A DNA stretch of 64,000 nt from Margaritifera margaritifera. Lineage: Eukaryota > Mollusca > Bivalvia > Unionida > Margaritiferidae. The notes under the pieces were generated by a model. The model worked only from the letters and a program-made list of their open reading frames with translations, made no database searches and was not told where the DNA came from. Both the position numbers and the translations under genes were made by a program. The DNA is taken from NCBI GenBank assembly GCA_029931535.1, contig JAQPZY010001596.1, positions 1,242,001 through 1,306,000 on the forward strand, written 5' to 3'. Positions 13,049 through 23,697 of this stretch are shown here, one piece after another; the stretch's first letter is position 1, and the number at the start of each line of letters is the position of its first letter.

Positions 13049-13282
13049 ATGTATGTTTACTTGCATGTATGTAAACTTCATATTCACTTGTCTATAATCT
13101 GTCAATCCATCTATCTGGCTGGCTACCTATCAATTTGTTTATCTATCTCTATGTCTATCTATCAGTCTCTCTATCTATCTGTATGTCTATCTATCAATCT
13201 GTCTATCTATCTATCTATCTGTATGTCTATCTATCAATCTGTCAATCTATCTATCTTTCTATCAATTTGTCTATCTTGGTAA
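13049..13282. repeat. TATC/TGTC tetranucleotide repeat
   Basis: Interrupted TCTA units. The A2 partner has a longer and purer array at 61481-61577. Confidence 0.9.
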
Positions 13283-13760
13283 TCTTCCTTTTGAAAATGG
13301 TGCAAGCAATTATAGAAAATATTCAATAACTATGTATGTTAACTTCCTATCCACTTGTCCATAATCAATCTATCTGTCTCTCAGTCTTTGAAATCTTGTC
13401 ATTGACAATAGTGCAAGCAATTATGGAAAACATTCAATGACTATACATATGTTAACTTCCTATCCATTTGTCCATAATCTCTCTGTCTCTCAATCTTGAA
13501 ATCTTGTCATTGACAATAGTGCAAGTAATTATAGAAAACATTCCATAACTACTTATATTAACTTCCTATTCATTTGTCCATAATCTCTCTGTCTCTCAGT
13601 CTTTGAAATCTTGTCATTGACAATACTGCAAGCATTTATAGAAAACATTCAATAACTATATGTATGTATGTTAACTTCCTATCCACTTGTCCATAATCTA
13701 TCTATCTCTCAATCTCTGAAATCTTGTCATTGACAATACTGCAAGTAATTATAGAAAACA
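13283..13760. repeat. ~110-bp tandem repeat
   Basis: Five units marked by GTCATTGACAATA at about 13397, 13505, 13612 and 13726, plus a diverged first unit at 13287. Each also contains AACTTCCTATCCA and TTGTCCATAATC. Confidence 0.85.
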
Positions 13761-14315
13761 ATACAAAAGAATATATGTATACTGTGGATTATGACATGTA
13801 TGATAGACAGAAGTCATTAAATTGTCTGTTTTTCCTTCCACCCAATGCACTTGGTCAAATTTTGAATGGAGGCTTTTGGTTCATCAGCTTTGTTGGATAC
13901 AAGAAACTGATATTGTGAAGATCCAAAACATACAAAAGGGCTGTGACTCTGTCAAAAATGAATTTGGTAAAGCAAAACATGATATGTGTTTATGTGTAAA
14001 GGCTGAATCATCTAAAAACCAGCATTGAATAATGTCAAAGGGTTGATGATGTATACTGGGTAGAAACAAGTGTGAATCTACAGACAGACAGATGGTAAAG
14101 GTGAATGTAGTGGAGCTCCTGTATCACAATGCTGCATCCAAATTTGTTATAATTTATATATCATAGTATGTAAAATTATTCCATTTAAGGTAGAATGTTA
14201 CAAGAAATGTAAGATAAACCATAATCATTAAGATTGTACTTTTAAAGAAAGCATTGCCCCCATAAACAGTAGAAGAAATATCATTCTCCAGTAAGCACTG
14301 TTGCTTTGTAGTATA

Positions 14316-14790
14316 TGTAGTCCTAACTTGGTGCTTGAGTGTTTTCTATACTTATACAGGGTCTGTTGCACTCTTCTGTAGTCCTGACTTGGTGCTTGAG
14401 TGTTTTATATACTCATTTTGGGTCTTTTGCTCTCTCCTATAGTCATAACTTGGTCCTTGAGTGTTTTCTATACTCTCACTGGGTCTGTTGCTCTCTTTTG
14501 TAATCCTAACTTGGTGCTTGAGTGTGTTCTGTACTCTTACTGGGACTGTCTTCTGTAGACCTGACTTGGTGCTTGAGTGTTTTCTGTACTATTACTAGGT
14601 CATTTGCCCTCTTATGTAGTCCTAGCCTGGCATTTGAGTGTTTTATATTCTCTTACTTGGTCTATTGCTCTCTTCTCTAGTCCTCACGTGGTGCTTGAGT
14701 GTTTTTGTATACTATTACTAGGTCTTTTGCTCTTTTCTGTAGTCCTCGCTTGGTGCTTGAGTGTTTTCTATACTTTTACTGGGTCTAATC
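14316..14790. repeat. ~61-bp tandem repeat, eight units
   Basis: The phrase GGTGCTTGAGTG or a variant recurs at about 14330, 14391, 14451, 14512, 14569, 14628, 14690 and 14751. Open frames through the array are low-value consequences of the repeat. Confidence 0.9.
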
Positions 14791-14919
14791 AAATCTTACA
14801 CTTCTGAAGAGGAATCCTTGCTGTAGTTTCTTTCTCAATGAAATTGTTGCACTTCGTCTGCTGCCATAGCTGCCATTCCTCTGCAATGAAATGTCAAAGA
14901 TAAACAAAGCAGTGTCCTG

Positions 14920-15541
14920 TGTTAGGACTTTAATCAATAATGCGTGTTTAAATCTTGTCCATGAAGGTAAGTAGTACTTTAGATTCAGGTCACTAGTAAG
15001 AGACTGTTTACTAGCATTTGAGTTCAAGGCCAGTCTTATTGGCAGTTAGACCAGTGTTTTTTCCCATTTTATTGCTTCACATCCTTTTGATATAGGTCAA
15101 GTGAAAATGTGTATAAATAGCAATTTTGTAAACAAACAATTCATTCCTGTCTTAGATCAGTCTGTGGGAATCCATTCGAAATCAGAGTTTATAGTTTGTG
15201 TCATTGAAATCAGATATAATTCAAGAAGAATTATTTACTTAAGATATTAATTGGAATTAATAAGGTGCTCATTGACTTTTGAATTAATACATTACTTTGG
15301 ACTTTTGTGAACTCATTCAAAGACATTCTGGATTGTATCGTTGTGTTATATCAGGACATTCAAGACTATTGGAACTAATTCGGAACATTCTATATTTTTG
15401 GACTTGCGATTAGGACATTTAGGATTATTTGGAATTTGATTCACAATATTGTAAGTATCTCTTGAATTTCACTTTGATATTACTTACACTGTTGGTTTCA
15501 CTTTCTTTCTGTTATATATTTTGAAGACCTGAGTCGTAAAA
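14920..15541 (+). mobile_element. 5' LTR of Gmr1-like Ty3/gypsy element
   Basis: The left end TGTTAGGAC and the right end GTCGTAAAA (15533-15541) form an imperfect terminal inverted repeat. The first ~113 bp match the start of the 3' LTR at 22707, including TAAATCTTGTCCATGAA and GACTGTTTACTAGCATTTGA. A TATA box lies at 15111. The R/U5-like part also matches 2600-2862. A GTAAGTAT at about 15450 looks like a splice donor. The right boundary could instead lie nearer 15645, and no primer-binding site was identified. No target-site duplication can be tested because the 3' LTR is truncated. Confidence 0.7.
15111..15120 (+). promoter_or_regulatory. Putative LTR TATA box
   Basis: GTATAAATAG within the 5' LTR, about 190 bp from its left end and upstream of the R-like region shared with the other LTR fragments. 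Confidence 0.5.
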
Positions 15542-15698
15542 TAAATTGAAGGATCTGAATTTCTTTAAAATATTTTAGAGATATTAAAGATTGCATTTAA
15601 AATTTAAATTGACTTTGTTTTGGAATTCTCATTGTCCCTGGTAAAAAAATTATTTCACACATTTGAGGAATCTTTAGTGAAACCAGCAAGCACTCACA

Positions 15699-16069
15699 AT
15701 GTCATCTAATGTTGAGAATTTTGTTTCAAATCCTACCCATGTAGGGTTAAAGCCTATAAAAAAGTTACTCAAGCTAACTGTCAGATATTATGATCTTTCT
15801 GAAGCAAAAGCATCTTTAAGAAAGCAAGACATAAGGAATATTTGGATTCAGTATTTGGTGGTAACGGAAATTTTGGATAATAGTGCTTTGGGTTTGATTG
15901 GGAAGTCTGTATCTGGTTTTGATAGGAAATTAAGGGAATTACAAATAAAACAAACCCAGATGGAAATGGAATTAAGAAAGCTGCAGCTTCAGAAGGAAAT
16001 GATCGAAACGCAAATTCAGAAAGAGAAACACCAGAAGGAAATGCAGATGCAGAGAGAAAGATTAGATGG

Positions 16070-16140
<71 letters not shown>

Positions 16141-16830
16141 AAGGGGAATATAATATAGATGAAAAGAATTAGAACTGGCAAGTGAAGAACTCTCCCCCTC
16201 CCCCTTAGACTCAAGTTCAAGTTTCGATGTTACAAGATATATTAGGTCAGTACCCCCTTTTCAGGAAAAAGAAGTAGTTAAATACTTTCTTCACTTTTGA
16301 GAAAATTGCTGAAAACTTGAAATGGCCTAGAGAGCATTGGACTTTATTACTACAAAGTGTACTTATTGGCAAAGCTCATGAAGTCTACATTTCACTGTTG
16401 GTACAACAAATTGGTGAATATGATAAGGTTAAGGAATATATCTTGAGGCACATCAACAGGAGTTTAGGAATTGTAGAAAAGAAACTGGACAAACCCATGT
16501 CAAATTTGCAAGGGAAAAAAAAACAACTATGATAGGTGGTGTTCAGCCAAGAAGGTTGGTAAAAAATATGATAACCTCAGACAGCTTGTATTAATTGAAG
16601 AGTTCAAGTAGTGCATCCATAGGGATGTCACGACCTATCTTGATGAGCTAAAGGTGGAAACATTGGAAAATGCTGCTCGCATGACTGATGATTATTCTTG
16701 AACTCACAAAGTTTCATTTGTAAGTAAGACTGATCAGAAGTCCTTATCTCTTCCTACGTGCATTTTTTGTAAAAAGAAAGGGAATGTCATTTCTGATTGC
16801 TACAAGGTGAAAAGTAAGCAACAGAATAAA
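15699..16830 (+). pseudogene. gag: Ty3/gypsy gag remnant with SCAN-like region and zinc knuckle
   Basis: Retroelement capsid/nucleocapsid protein. The first frame starts at an ATG at 15699 and runs to 16172. It has a short N-terminal helical, DNA/RNA-binding-like segment, then a Gln/Glu/Lys-rich coiled coil that runs into a poly-(Glu-Arg) tract encoded by a GA microsatellite (16075-16136). A stop at 16172 and an extra T near 16298 break the frame. The next frame (16317-16532) reads MKWPREHWTLLLQSVLIGKA, a SCAN-like capsid region usual in this gypsy clade. Further on, 16759-16800 encodes CIFC-KKKGN-VISDC, a CCHC zinc knuckle in which the His position is Asn. Stops and shifts throughout make it non-functional. 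Confidence 0.8.
16075..16136. repeat. (GA)n microsatellite inside gag
   Basis: About 30 GA units, translated as alternating Glu-Arg in the gag frame. The paralogous source would not be expected to need this tract. Confidence 0.95.
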
Positions 16831-16959
16831 GACAGAGCTATTCCAAATGCTCTTATTTCAAAGAGGTCAAGGTCATGGTCTTATATTGAAAGCAGTACAT
16901 TTGTTGTGTCAAACAAACCCCAGTCTGATTCTGTTTTGGAGACTTATGAACCAGTCATG

Positions 16960-17661
16960 TGAAAAGGTTCTATATCACTTATTGGTGATTCTACCAAACC
17001 TATCCCTGTTGAAATATTAAGGGCTGCTCATAATCTTTTTATATCAGATACTTTGCCTTTGTCTAAGAAGTCTTCTTCTAGTGAAAGTGTTCTTATTCAG
17101 GTAGTAGAGTCCAGCTTTGTAAATGTTCCTCTCCATTGTCTCAATTTGGCATCAGACTTAGTTTCCGGACCCGTGACTGTTGCGGCAGTGACTTCTTTAC
17201 CTATAGAAGGTATTCATTTGTTATCAGGCAATGACCTAGCTCGAGATAAGGTCGTGGGTAATCCACTTGTAACTGACAAGCCTTGTTTGGATCAAAGAGT
17301 TGATCCTTTTGAGATTGAAATCCCTGATTTGTATTCTGCTTGTGCAGTTACCAAAGCTATGGCAAAAAGAGCTCTTGAGAATGATGTTGATTTGGAAATT
17401 ATTCCTTTAGCCCTTACATTTATTGGTCAGTCTTTTCATGAGGTCACATTGTCTCCTGGTATTGATCAATCAATAGGTATTGATCACAGCGATCCTCTTT
17501 TTACTACTCATTCTCTCTATTCTAATCAGGGTGACAAAAGACAATCACTCGTTGTCGAACACAAACAAGATCCTGAGATCTGTTCGTTTCAGAGGACTAT
17601 TAGTGAAACTGAAGGAACACAAGTCCCAGATTGTTACTTTGTGAAAATGTGGTCTTTCTGA
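16960..17661 (+). pseudogene. Retropepsin-like protease region, catalytic motif missing
   Basis: The aspartic protease normally processes the Gag-Pol polyprotein. The frame reads VEILRAAHNLF, TLPLSKKSSSSESVLIQ, SGPVTVAAVTSLPIEG and LLSGNDLARDKV, and ends in an ACAVTKAMAKRA linker. That is the usual retropepsin layout of this clade, with ILR-DTG-A at the start and LGNDLA near the end. Here the three residues DTG appear to be exactly absent between ILR and AAHN (17014-17031), and LGND has become SGND. Upstream codons contain a TGA at about 16960. The last open frame ends at 17661 in a frameshift before integrase. Confidence 0.75.
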
Positions 17662-17729
17662 GAAAATGGACACCACCTGAGGTACCCGCTGGTGACGAGT
17701 GGTGAGTAAGCTATCAAACTGTCGTTTCG

Positions 17730-18780
17730 AGGTCATATCGACAGGAAATTCTTAGTCGAACCCATGAAACTCCCTTGGCTGGTCATTTAGGAGTCAATAA
17801 GACTTATAACAAGATCTTGAATTATTTTTATTGTCCGAAATTTAAAAGTGATGTTTTTAAAAAATGTGGATCTTGTCACACTTGTCAAATGGTAGGAAAA
17901 CCCAATCAGAAGATACCTGAGGCTGATCTGCAACCTATTCTGCATTTGACGAACCATTTAGTAGAATAATGGAGTACTGTCTCGGTCCCTTACCTAAGAC
18001 CAAGTCGGGCAACCAATGCTTGTTGACCATCATGTGTGCGTCCACAAGATTTCCAGAGGCAATTCCTTTGAGAAATATTAAAACAAAAACCATTGTAATA
18101 GCTTTGGTAGTTTTTTTTTCTACACTTGTTGGCCTTCAAAAATCTGTCCAATCTGATCAAGGGTCAAATTTGATGTCTGGAATTTTCCAACAAGTTATGC
18201 ATGAGTTAGCCATCCAGCAGTTTAAATCTTCTGCCTATCACCCTGAAAGTCAAGGTGCTTTGGAAAGATTTCATCAAACTTTGAAGAATTATGGTTTGAT
18301 ACAGGAAAACATTGGGATGAGGGTGTTCATTTGTTGTTGTTTGCTGTCAGAGAATCATTTCAAGAATCAATGGATTTTAGTTCTTTTGAACTGGTTTTTG
18401 GACATACTGTCCGTGGACCATTGAAGTTATTGATTCAGAGATTAATCTTCTTGACTATGTATCTGATTTAAAATATATGTTGTCAAAGGCTTGTGAAGTA
18501 GCAAGAACTAATCTTCACTCCCCTCAGTTAAAAATTAAATTAAGGTATGACAGAAACACGCAGGAAAGGAGTTTTAAGCCTGGTGATAAAGTTCTGGCTC
18601 TCTTTCCCATACCTAAAAATCCTCTTCGGGCTAAATTTGATGTTCCTTATACAATTGAAAAGAAAGTAAATGACTTAAATTATATCATTAACACTCTTGG
18701 TAGGCGGAAACAGAAAAAAACTTTGTCAAATAATTGTGTTAAAGGAGTATTTTGACAGAGATAACACAGTTAATTATTCA
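17730..18780 (+). pseudogene. Ty3/gypsy integrase remnant (HHCC, core, C-terminal)
   Basis: Integrase inserts the cDNA copy. The zinc-binding domain spans two frames: THETPLAGHLG with two His, then CGSCHTC with two Cys near 17865-17885. The core reads CLGPLPKTKSGNQ, ASTRFPEAIPLRN, VQSDQGSN (second Asp) and HPESQGALERFHQ (catalytic Glu). Where family members have Asp directly before CVGPLP, this copy has Tyr (TAC at about 17975). After a frameshift near 18320 an AVRESFQ and FELVFGHTVRGPLKLL segment follows in another frame, then a C-terminal domain (18477-18755) with FKPGDKVLALFPIP. This gene lies before reverse transcriptase, unlike most Ty3/gypsy elements. Confidence 0.85.
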
Positions 18781-19584
18781 ATCAGTTTAGTTGTACCTGT
18801 CCCACACAGTGTTGATGTAAACGATGGAATGCAATCTGTCCGTAGTGACTGGTTTAACCAAACTTCAGAATTCAGAAATATTAAACAATCTGGACCAGAA
18901 ACTTTCACATCTACAACAACAGGATAGGAATGAACTAAAACAGCTATTACTTGAGTATCAGCACTTGTTTCCTGATGTTCCAACACGAACAAATAACATC
19001 TATAATGACGTTGACATTGTAGATTCTACACCTGTGAAACGACATCCTTACAGGATTAATCCTCTTAAACGGGAATATTTAAAAAAGAAATTCAGTATTT
19101 ACTTGAGAATGACTTTATAGAACCAAGTAAAAGTAACTGGAGTTCACCACGTATTCTTGCGCCTAAACCAGATAATGCATTCCGCATGTGTACTGACTAT
19201 AGAAAAATCAACAGTGTCACCAAAATGGATTCATTTCCAATGCCAAGAATAGATGATTGCATTGATAAAATTGGAAATGCAAAATATGTCACCAAGTTTG
19301 ACCTTTTAAAAGGATTCTGGCACATTCCACTAACGGAAAGAGCAAAAGATAGACTTTATCAGTATAAAGTGATATCTTTTGGAATGAAAAATTCTCCGGC
19401 AACATTCCAACGTCTTATGAATTTGTTAACATCTGCTCTAGATAATCGTGACGCGTACATCGATGACGTCACTATCTACAACGACACCAGGGAAGATCAC
19501 TTTGAAACCATTCGGAAATTCTTCGATCGACTCAGTGATGCAAATCTGACGGTTAATTTATGCAAAAAGTGAGTTTTGCCATCT
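18781..19584 (+). pseudogene. Ty3/gypsy reverse transcriptase remnant, truncated at its 3' end
   Basis: A linker (18824-19120, with HLFPDVPTRTN and HPYRINPLKREYLKK) leads into RT. One lost base at the A run near 19085 shifts the frame; RT then continues as ENDFIEPSKSNWSSPRIL, RMCTDYRKINSVTK, KFDLLKGFWHIPLTERAK, QYKVISFGMKNSPATFQRL and AYIDDVTIYND. The catalytic YIDD box is intact at 19456-19467. About eight residues (an ISAFVTPDG-like segment) are missing between TERAKD and LYQYK. The frame breaks at 19570, and similarity ends after SEFCH at about 19584, where foreign DNA begins. Normal members continue with a LTFLGH motif, which is absent here. Confidence 0.85.
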
Positions 19585-20503
19585 GACACGTCTGAAACGG
19601 CATGAGCATCTAGCGATTCTCCGCATTTATGTATGGTTACTGGTTCCATAATATAACTGTTGTCTTCAGACTCATCGGTATGTAAAATGTCAGTCACTTC
19701 ATCAAAACTCATACTGCAATTCAGTGAATCAGAATTATTAAATTATCTACCTCACTTTTGACAGATTCTTCACATCCATGGTCAATAGACCCCAAATATT
19801 CGTCATCCAATGACCGAGACTCGTACTTATTTTTGGTAATCGATTCGCCAGATACCAAATAACATGTCTGTTCCATATCATCATTATTATACGTCAAAGG
19901 GCTCTTCGACTTAAATTTCACATTGACTACAGGGACAAAGTGGTTTACAGCATACCAAGATCGTTGCTTTGGGAGTTGCCCTTGTGCATACCAGAGAATG
20001 CTGTTTGTTGAATGTCTTACTGGCACGTCTACAGAAAGTTCGAAAGTCGTGTTCAAAGATGCGTGTGCCAAGTCGTTCACGCCATTGACCGAAGGGTACA
20101 ATATCCGCACCGAACGCTGGATAATGTCAATTTTAGCACAGTCAATACAGGTAGCTTCAAAAGATGGTGATAAACATTGTATGCTCTTCCGATGGGGATG
20201 ATTCATGTACAGTGTTGCAGTGCGTACCATACGAAGGCAGATAGCGTAACTGTACTGATTTGCTTTAGTCTCCATAGAGTAGAAGGGACACTGCATTGAA
20301 TAAGCAGTCGCCTTTACCTGTTGTGATTATAGGGTCACCACTCACTTCATCAAAATATTTAATCATCAGTTCCTTTGCAACAGCATCCACTCTGATGGGC
20401 GGTGAAACAACCTCTCTGTCACATACTGGTTTGAACTGAATTTTAAAAGAGTCTCACGTTGGACTGCTGTTGTTAACTTCGCCGGGACCTTCGTATCGAC
20501 TGC
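19585..20503 (-). pseudogene. Vertnin/OTU-like gene fragment inserted in the retrotransposon
   Basis: Minus-strand coding remnant lying inside the gypsy pol. A putative 3' splice site (CTTACAG before GCA, exon start at 20503) opens it. The first frame gives KVPAKLTTAVQRETLL; after a shift it reads VDAVAKELMIKYFDE, then GKGDCLFNAVSLLLYGD with the OTU-style Asp-Cys (about 20318-20286). A stop replaces the next codon, and after another shift the 191-codon frame 20296-19721 reads LRMVRTATLYMNHP, SILWYAQGQLPKQRSWYAVNHFVPVV, with a His where OTU proteases and vertnin-like proteins have one, and an acidic tail. A further frame (19712 to about 19585) continues as DEVTDILHTDESEDNS. The stop and frameshifts indicate a pseudogene. 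Vertnin versus another OTU-like family is not resolved. Confidence 0.65.
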
Positions 20504-21984
20504 CTGTAAGCAAACGATTAATTTTTCAGGGAGCAGACACAAGTGAAAAACAAAGGACAAACCAACTTATAAGTCAATGAAAAGAAACATAATTTTTTCT
20601 CACGTCAGTATCACCATGAGGAGTCACTGCCGGACTCTTATGATATCAAATCTGCTCTTGAAAAATATTGTCTGGCGCAGAAAAGAAGCGCGCAAAACAA
20701 ACTGAATAATTTATTCCATCAATAGGAGACTTTTGAAAGTTATGAAACGTAAAATTCAACAAGCATAAAAATCATGCATGTTCTCTATAAAAGAGTAAAC
20801 AACCTGCACGTTCCAATAGATTTACATATCACGCAGTTCCACCTACTTAGTCTATATGGATGTGAAGTTTGGGGGTTTGAAAATGTTCACACCGAATTAC
20901 TAAGACCTATTAAGATTATGTTCTGATTAAATAACTATTGTACTGTGATCTATTTTTATGTACAATGTGCGGGATATGGTATTATTGATATTTTTAATGA
21001 TCTACCAGTAATTCGTGCTGTTCCACGATCGCGCGTGACCATAATCCGATTATAATTAAGTGACAGCTTTGAGGTTTAGATATGCCCTTAAATTGATTCG
21101 TAATATGTAAGGCAAAGTTTTATTTCATCACGATAATATATTGCCATTTTTTTAGCTTCAATTGTGCGGTAGCTTTTGTTTCCTCCTCTCATTTATTTTC
21201 AGGGATCGGGTTAGGGTTAGATGCACGCTTTCTAGACATCTCAAATGAGGATTCGATGAACGATTTTGTAAACAAGTAGCACAATGACTAGGGAATTGTG
21301 AGGAATGACTTAAACAAATTTGCCTGTTATATACTTCACGACATGGTCAGTTAATTATCATCTTAAATGGACACAATTGTTGCAAATAAAATAAAAAAGG
21401 TGTAAGTTTCACATCATCAAACAATTCATTATTTGTCCTTGTTTTAGCGGTATCTTTTTAGGCGGCATGATTACTGAAAGACCATCAAAGCAATATTTGT
21501 CAGTACATAATAATTATAGGATTAAGATAATTAACATTTACCAGTTTGTCACGATCATTGCAATATGGTGAATTTCCGGGTTATTGTCGGCCTTTAATTT
21601 AAAATTTCTTTATCAGTCCTTTATCAGTCCTGTTTACTAGGTGTTTGTTATGCATTTTCATGCTGTAATTAATCATTTAAAATAAGTGAAACGTTTATTA
21701 ATCTTTGTCTGTTTATTTATTAATAACAGAAGATTAAAGTCTAAAGATATACGACTCGTAAATTACGTTTGTATTTATATATCAACCAAACACAGGAACG
21801 TCGACTTTTAATGAAGAAAAAATTCGTGGGACTGGGGAGTGCGTTGCAATTTAGAGACGAGACGGTAGACTCCATAAGATTTCGTATATTTGGTTTGGAT
21901 ATGGGTGGATTTGATGTGGCTTTGGGTGGATTTGGGTGTTTCGTAACATCGCTTTGAATTCCCCGTACTTGGTAGCAAATACCA
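20504..21984. other. Remainder of the DNA interrupting the gypsy element
   Basis: No gene recognised. It starts with the putative intron upstream (on the minus strand) of the vertnin/OTU-like exon. The rest is AT-rich non-coding sequence. A short run with repeated GGTGGATTTG phrases lies at 21904-21940. I found no terminal inverted repeat or target-site duplication defining a transposon that could have carried the insert. Confidence 0.5.
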
Positions 21985-22540
21985 GCTGATGAGATTCTTA
22001 GGTATGGATGGATGTTATCGGATATTTTGCTCAAATTTTTCAATAATTGCTGAGCCTCTGACAAATTTGTTGAGTAAGAAATCCAAGTTTCATTGGTTTG
22101 ACAAATGTCAGGAATATTTTGACAAATTAAAGGCTATACTTGAGAGTGCACTAGTTCTTTCAGCACCAAATTTCAGCCAATTTTTTAAAATGTATGTTGA
22201 TGCAAGTGATGTAGGGGTTGGTGGAGTATTGATTCAAGAAGATACAAATGGTGTGGATCATCCAGCGTGCTATTTTGCTAAACAATTAAACAAACACCAG
22301 CAAAATTATTCCACAATTGATAAAGAATGTTTGGCTTTGATATTGGCTTTGCAACATTTTGAAGTGTATATCAGTTCAGTTCTTTCTCCGATTGTTGTAT
22401 CCCCTTATTTTCGTTAAACAAATAAAAAATAAAAATTAAGGATTGTTGAGGTGGAGTTTAATGCTGCAATAATACAACATTGAAATTCGATCAGGGGGAA
22501 AGATAATATGATTGCAGATGCACTCTCACGTGTATCGAAG
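21985..22540 (+). pseudogene. Ty3/gypsy RNase H remnant
   Basis: Similarity to pol resumes at LMRFLGMDGCYRIFC, followed by FSIIAEPLTNLLSKKSKF, then RNase H with YVDASDVGVGGVLIQED (first Asp) and STIDKECLALILALQHFEVY (Glu). After SPIVV the SDHNP motif that carries the third acidic residue is deleted. A second frame gives GLLRWSLML after a stop, and a third gives MIADALSRV, the usual end of this domain. The frame closes near 22575. RNase H normally removes the RNA strand during reverse transcription. About 36 codons of the RT-connection region are missing relative to the expected protein. Confidence 0.85.
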
Positions 22541-22690
22541 TACCATATTGCTTTATTTTGTGTATATTTTGTGTAATTCAGCTGAGTGTCATTGATAAGA
22601 CATCTTCCTATGTAATTTTGATTATTGTAGTATCGTATGCATATTTGACAAATATGTAATAGAAAGTTTTATTGCATAAATCTTTCTTTT

Positions 22691-22706
22691 TCTTTATGAG
22701 GGGATG
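22691..22706 (+). other. Polypurine tract before 3' LTR
   Basis: Purine-rich ATGAGGGGATG lies directly before the TGTTATG start of the 3' LTR, the expected place for the plus-strand primer. Confidence 0.55.
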
Positions 22707-22822
22707 TGTTATGTCTATGTCATCTATAATGTGTGTTTAAATCTTGTCCATGAATGTAATTAGTACTTTAGATTCTGGTCACTATTAAAGAGACTGTTTA
22801 CTAGCATTTGAGTTCAAGGCAC
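22707..22822 (+). mobile_element. Truncated 3' LTR of the gypsy element
   Basis: Starts TGTTATGTC and matches the first ~113 bp of the 5' LTR up to GAGTTCAAGGC. After 22822 it diverges completely, so about 500 bp of the LTR is missing. Confidence 0.8.
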
Positions 22823-23683
22823 AATGTACATAGTACCAACTGGTACCAACATGAACTATACATGTTCATGTAAATATAATTACTTAAAATGATGCAATTG
22901 CCTTTTCTTTGCTGTGTATGTTGAGAACTGATAAACGTATAAGCATTTCTAATAGCATGATATAGATATATATAATTTAAAACTGTTTTAAATATTTGTT
23001 TAAGTCTCAAATGACAAAACATCTTACTTTATTTAAATTTTGTCTCTCCAAAAAATAAAATTGTGAAATTTTGTTGATTTAAATTTTGATGCAGAACATG
23101 AAACTTCAGTCTTTTCAAGAAGCTTTTGGAAAATTTAAAAGAAAATATAGTTTGAATATTTAACTACTATGTTCATAAAAATTTTCTCATTTATTTCTCA
23201 TGTACAGAAAAATTCAAATTTTAAAGTGATTGTTTGACAATAGAATAAAGCAATGTGGGTAATTACCGGGACAAAAAGGATTTTCCAGCAGATAACAAAA
23301 ACTGAAATTCAAACATTACATGATTGTATCAATTATGAGTTTGATTTCATTTTTGTGAAACGTGACATTCTGTAATAATTAATTATTGCTGACTCTGTTA
23401 CAATTAGTGGCTGGTTGTAGGACCCCCCCCCCCCCCCACCCAATGCATAATTTGGAATAGTTAGCATTACTGAGGTTTAGCATAGTAGTAAAAGAGGTAC
23501 CGTTACTATATATAGGATTTTTGGAGGTCATTTCATTCAGAAGAGATGAAGTTAAAAGTTTATGACCTTATTTGGATGTCCTGACCATATTATGTTAAGT
23601 AAATATTGAAAGATATTAATAGGGAATTTGTCTTTAAAATATTTAAGACTCTAAAGTATTTAAGTACTTTGTCTTGAATTTTA
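22823..23683. other. Intergenic DNA, nothing recognised
   Basis: AT-rich sequence without a supported frame. A homopolymer of C lies near 23421-23437. Confidence 0.6.
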
Positions 23684-23697
23684 TTTCAAAATTGCTG
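23684..23697. repeat. LINE target-site duplication, left
   Basis: TTTCAAAATTGCTG, identical to 25000-25013. Confidence 0.9.

Larger units (their letters stand above)
8170..13935. repeat. Diverged duplicated block A1 (non-coding)
   Basis: About 5.8 kb that aligns collinearly, in direct orientation, with 54970-61960. Examples of paired landmarks: 8442/55230 (TGTGACCTAAATG), 9395/56270 (TTTTGTATTTGAAAATGTAT), 10685/57915 (AAATTTGACCCATTT), 12935/61278 (CACTATAGATTGTAAAAT) and 13899/61919 (ATACAAGAAACTG). I see no open frame conserved between the copies, so the block looks like intergenic, intronic or UTR DNA copied with a larger segment. Microsatellite TTA repeats lie at 8717-8748. Confidence 0.8.

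Noticed and set aside
13049..13329. Ser/Tyr/Leu-rich open frames resembling membrane segments
   Set aside because: They arise from a TATC microsatellite.
21201..21230. Telomere-like GGGTTAGGGTTAG
   Set aside because: Only two TTAGGG units are present; too short to claim an interstitial telomere.
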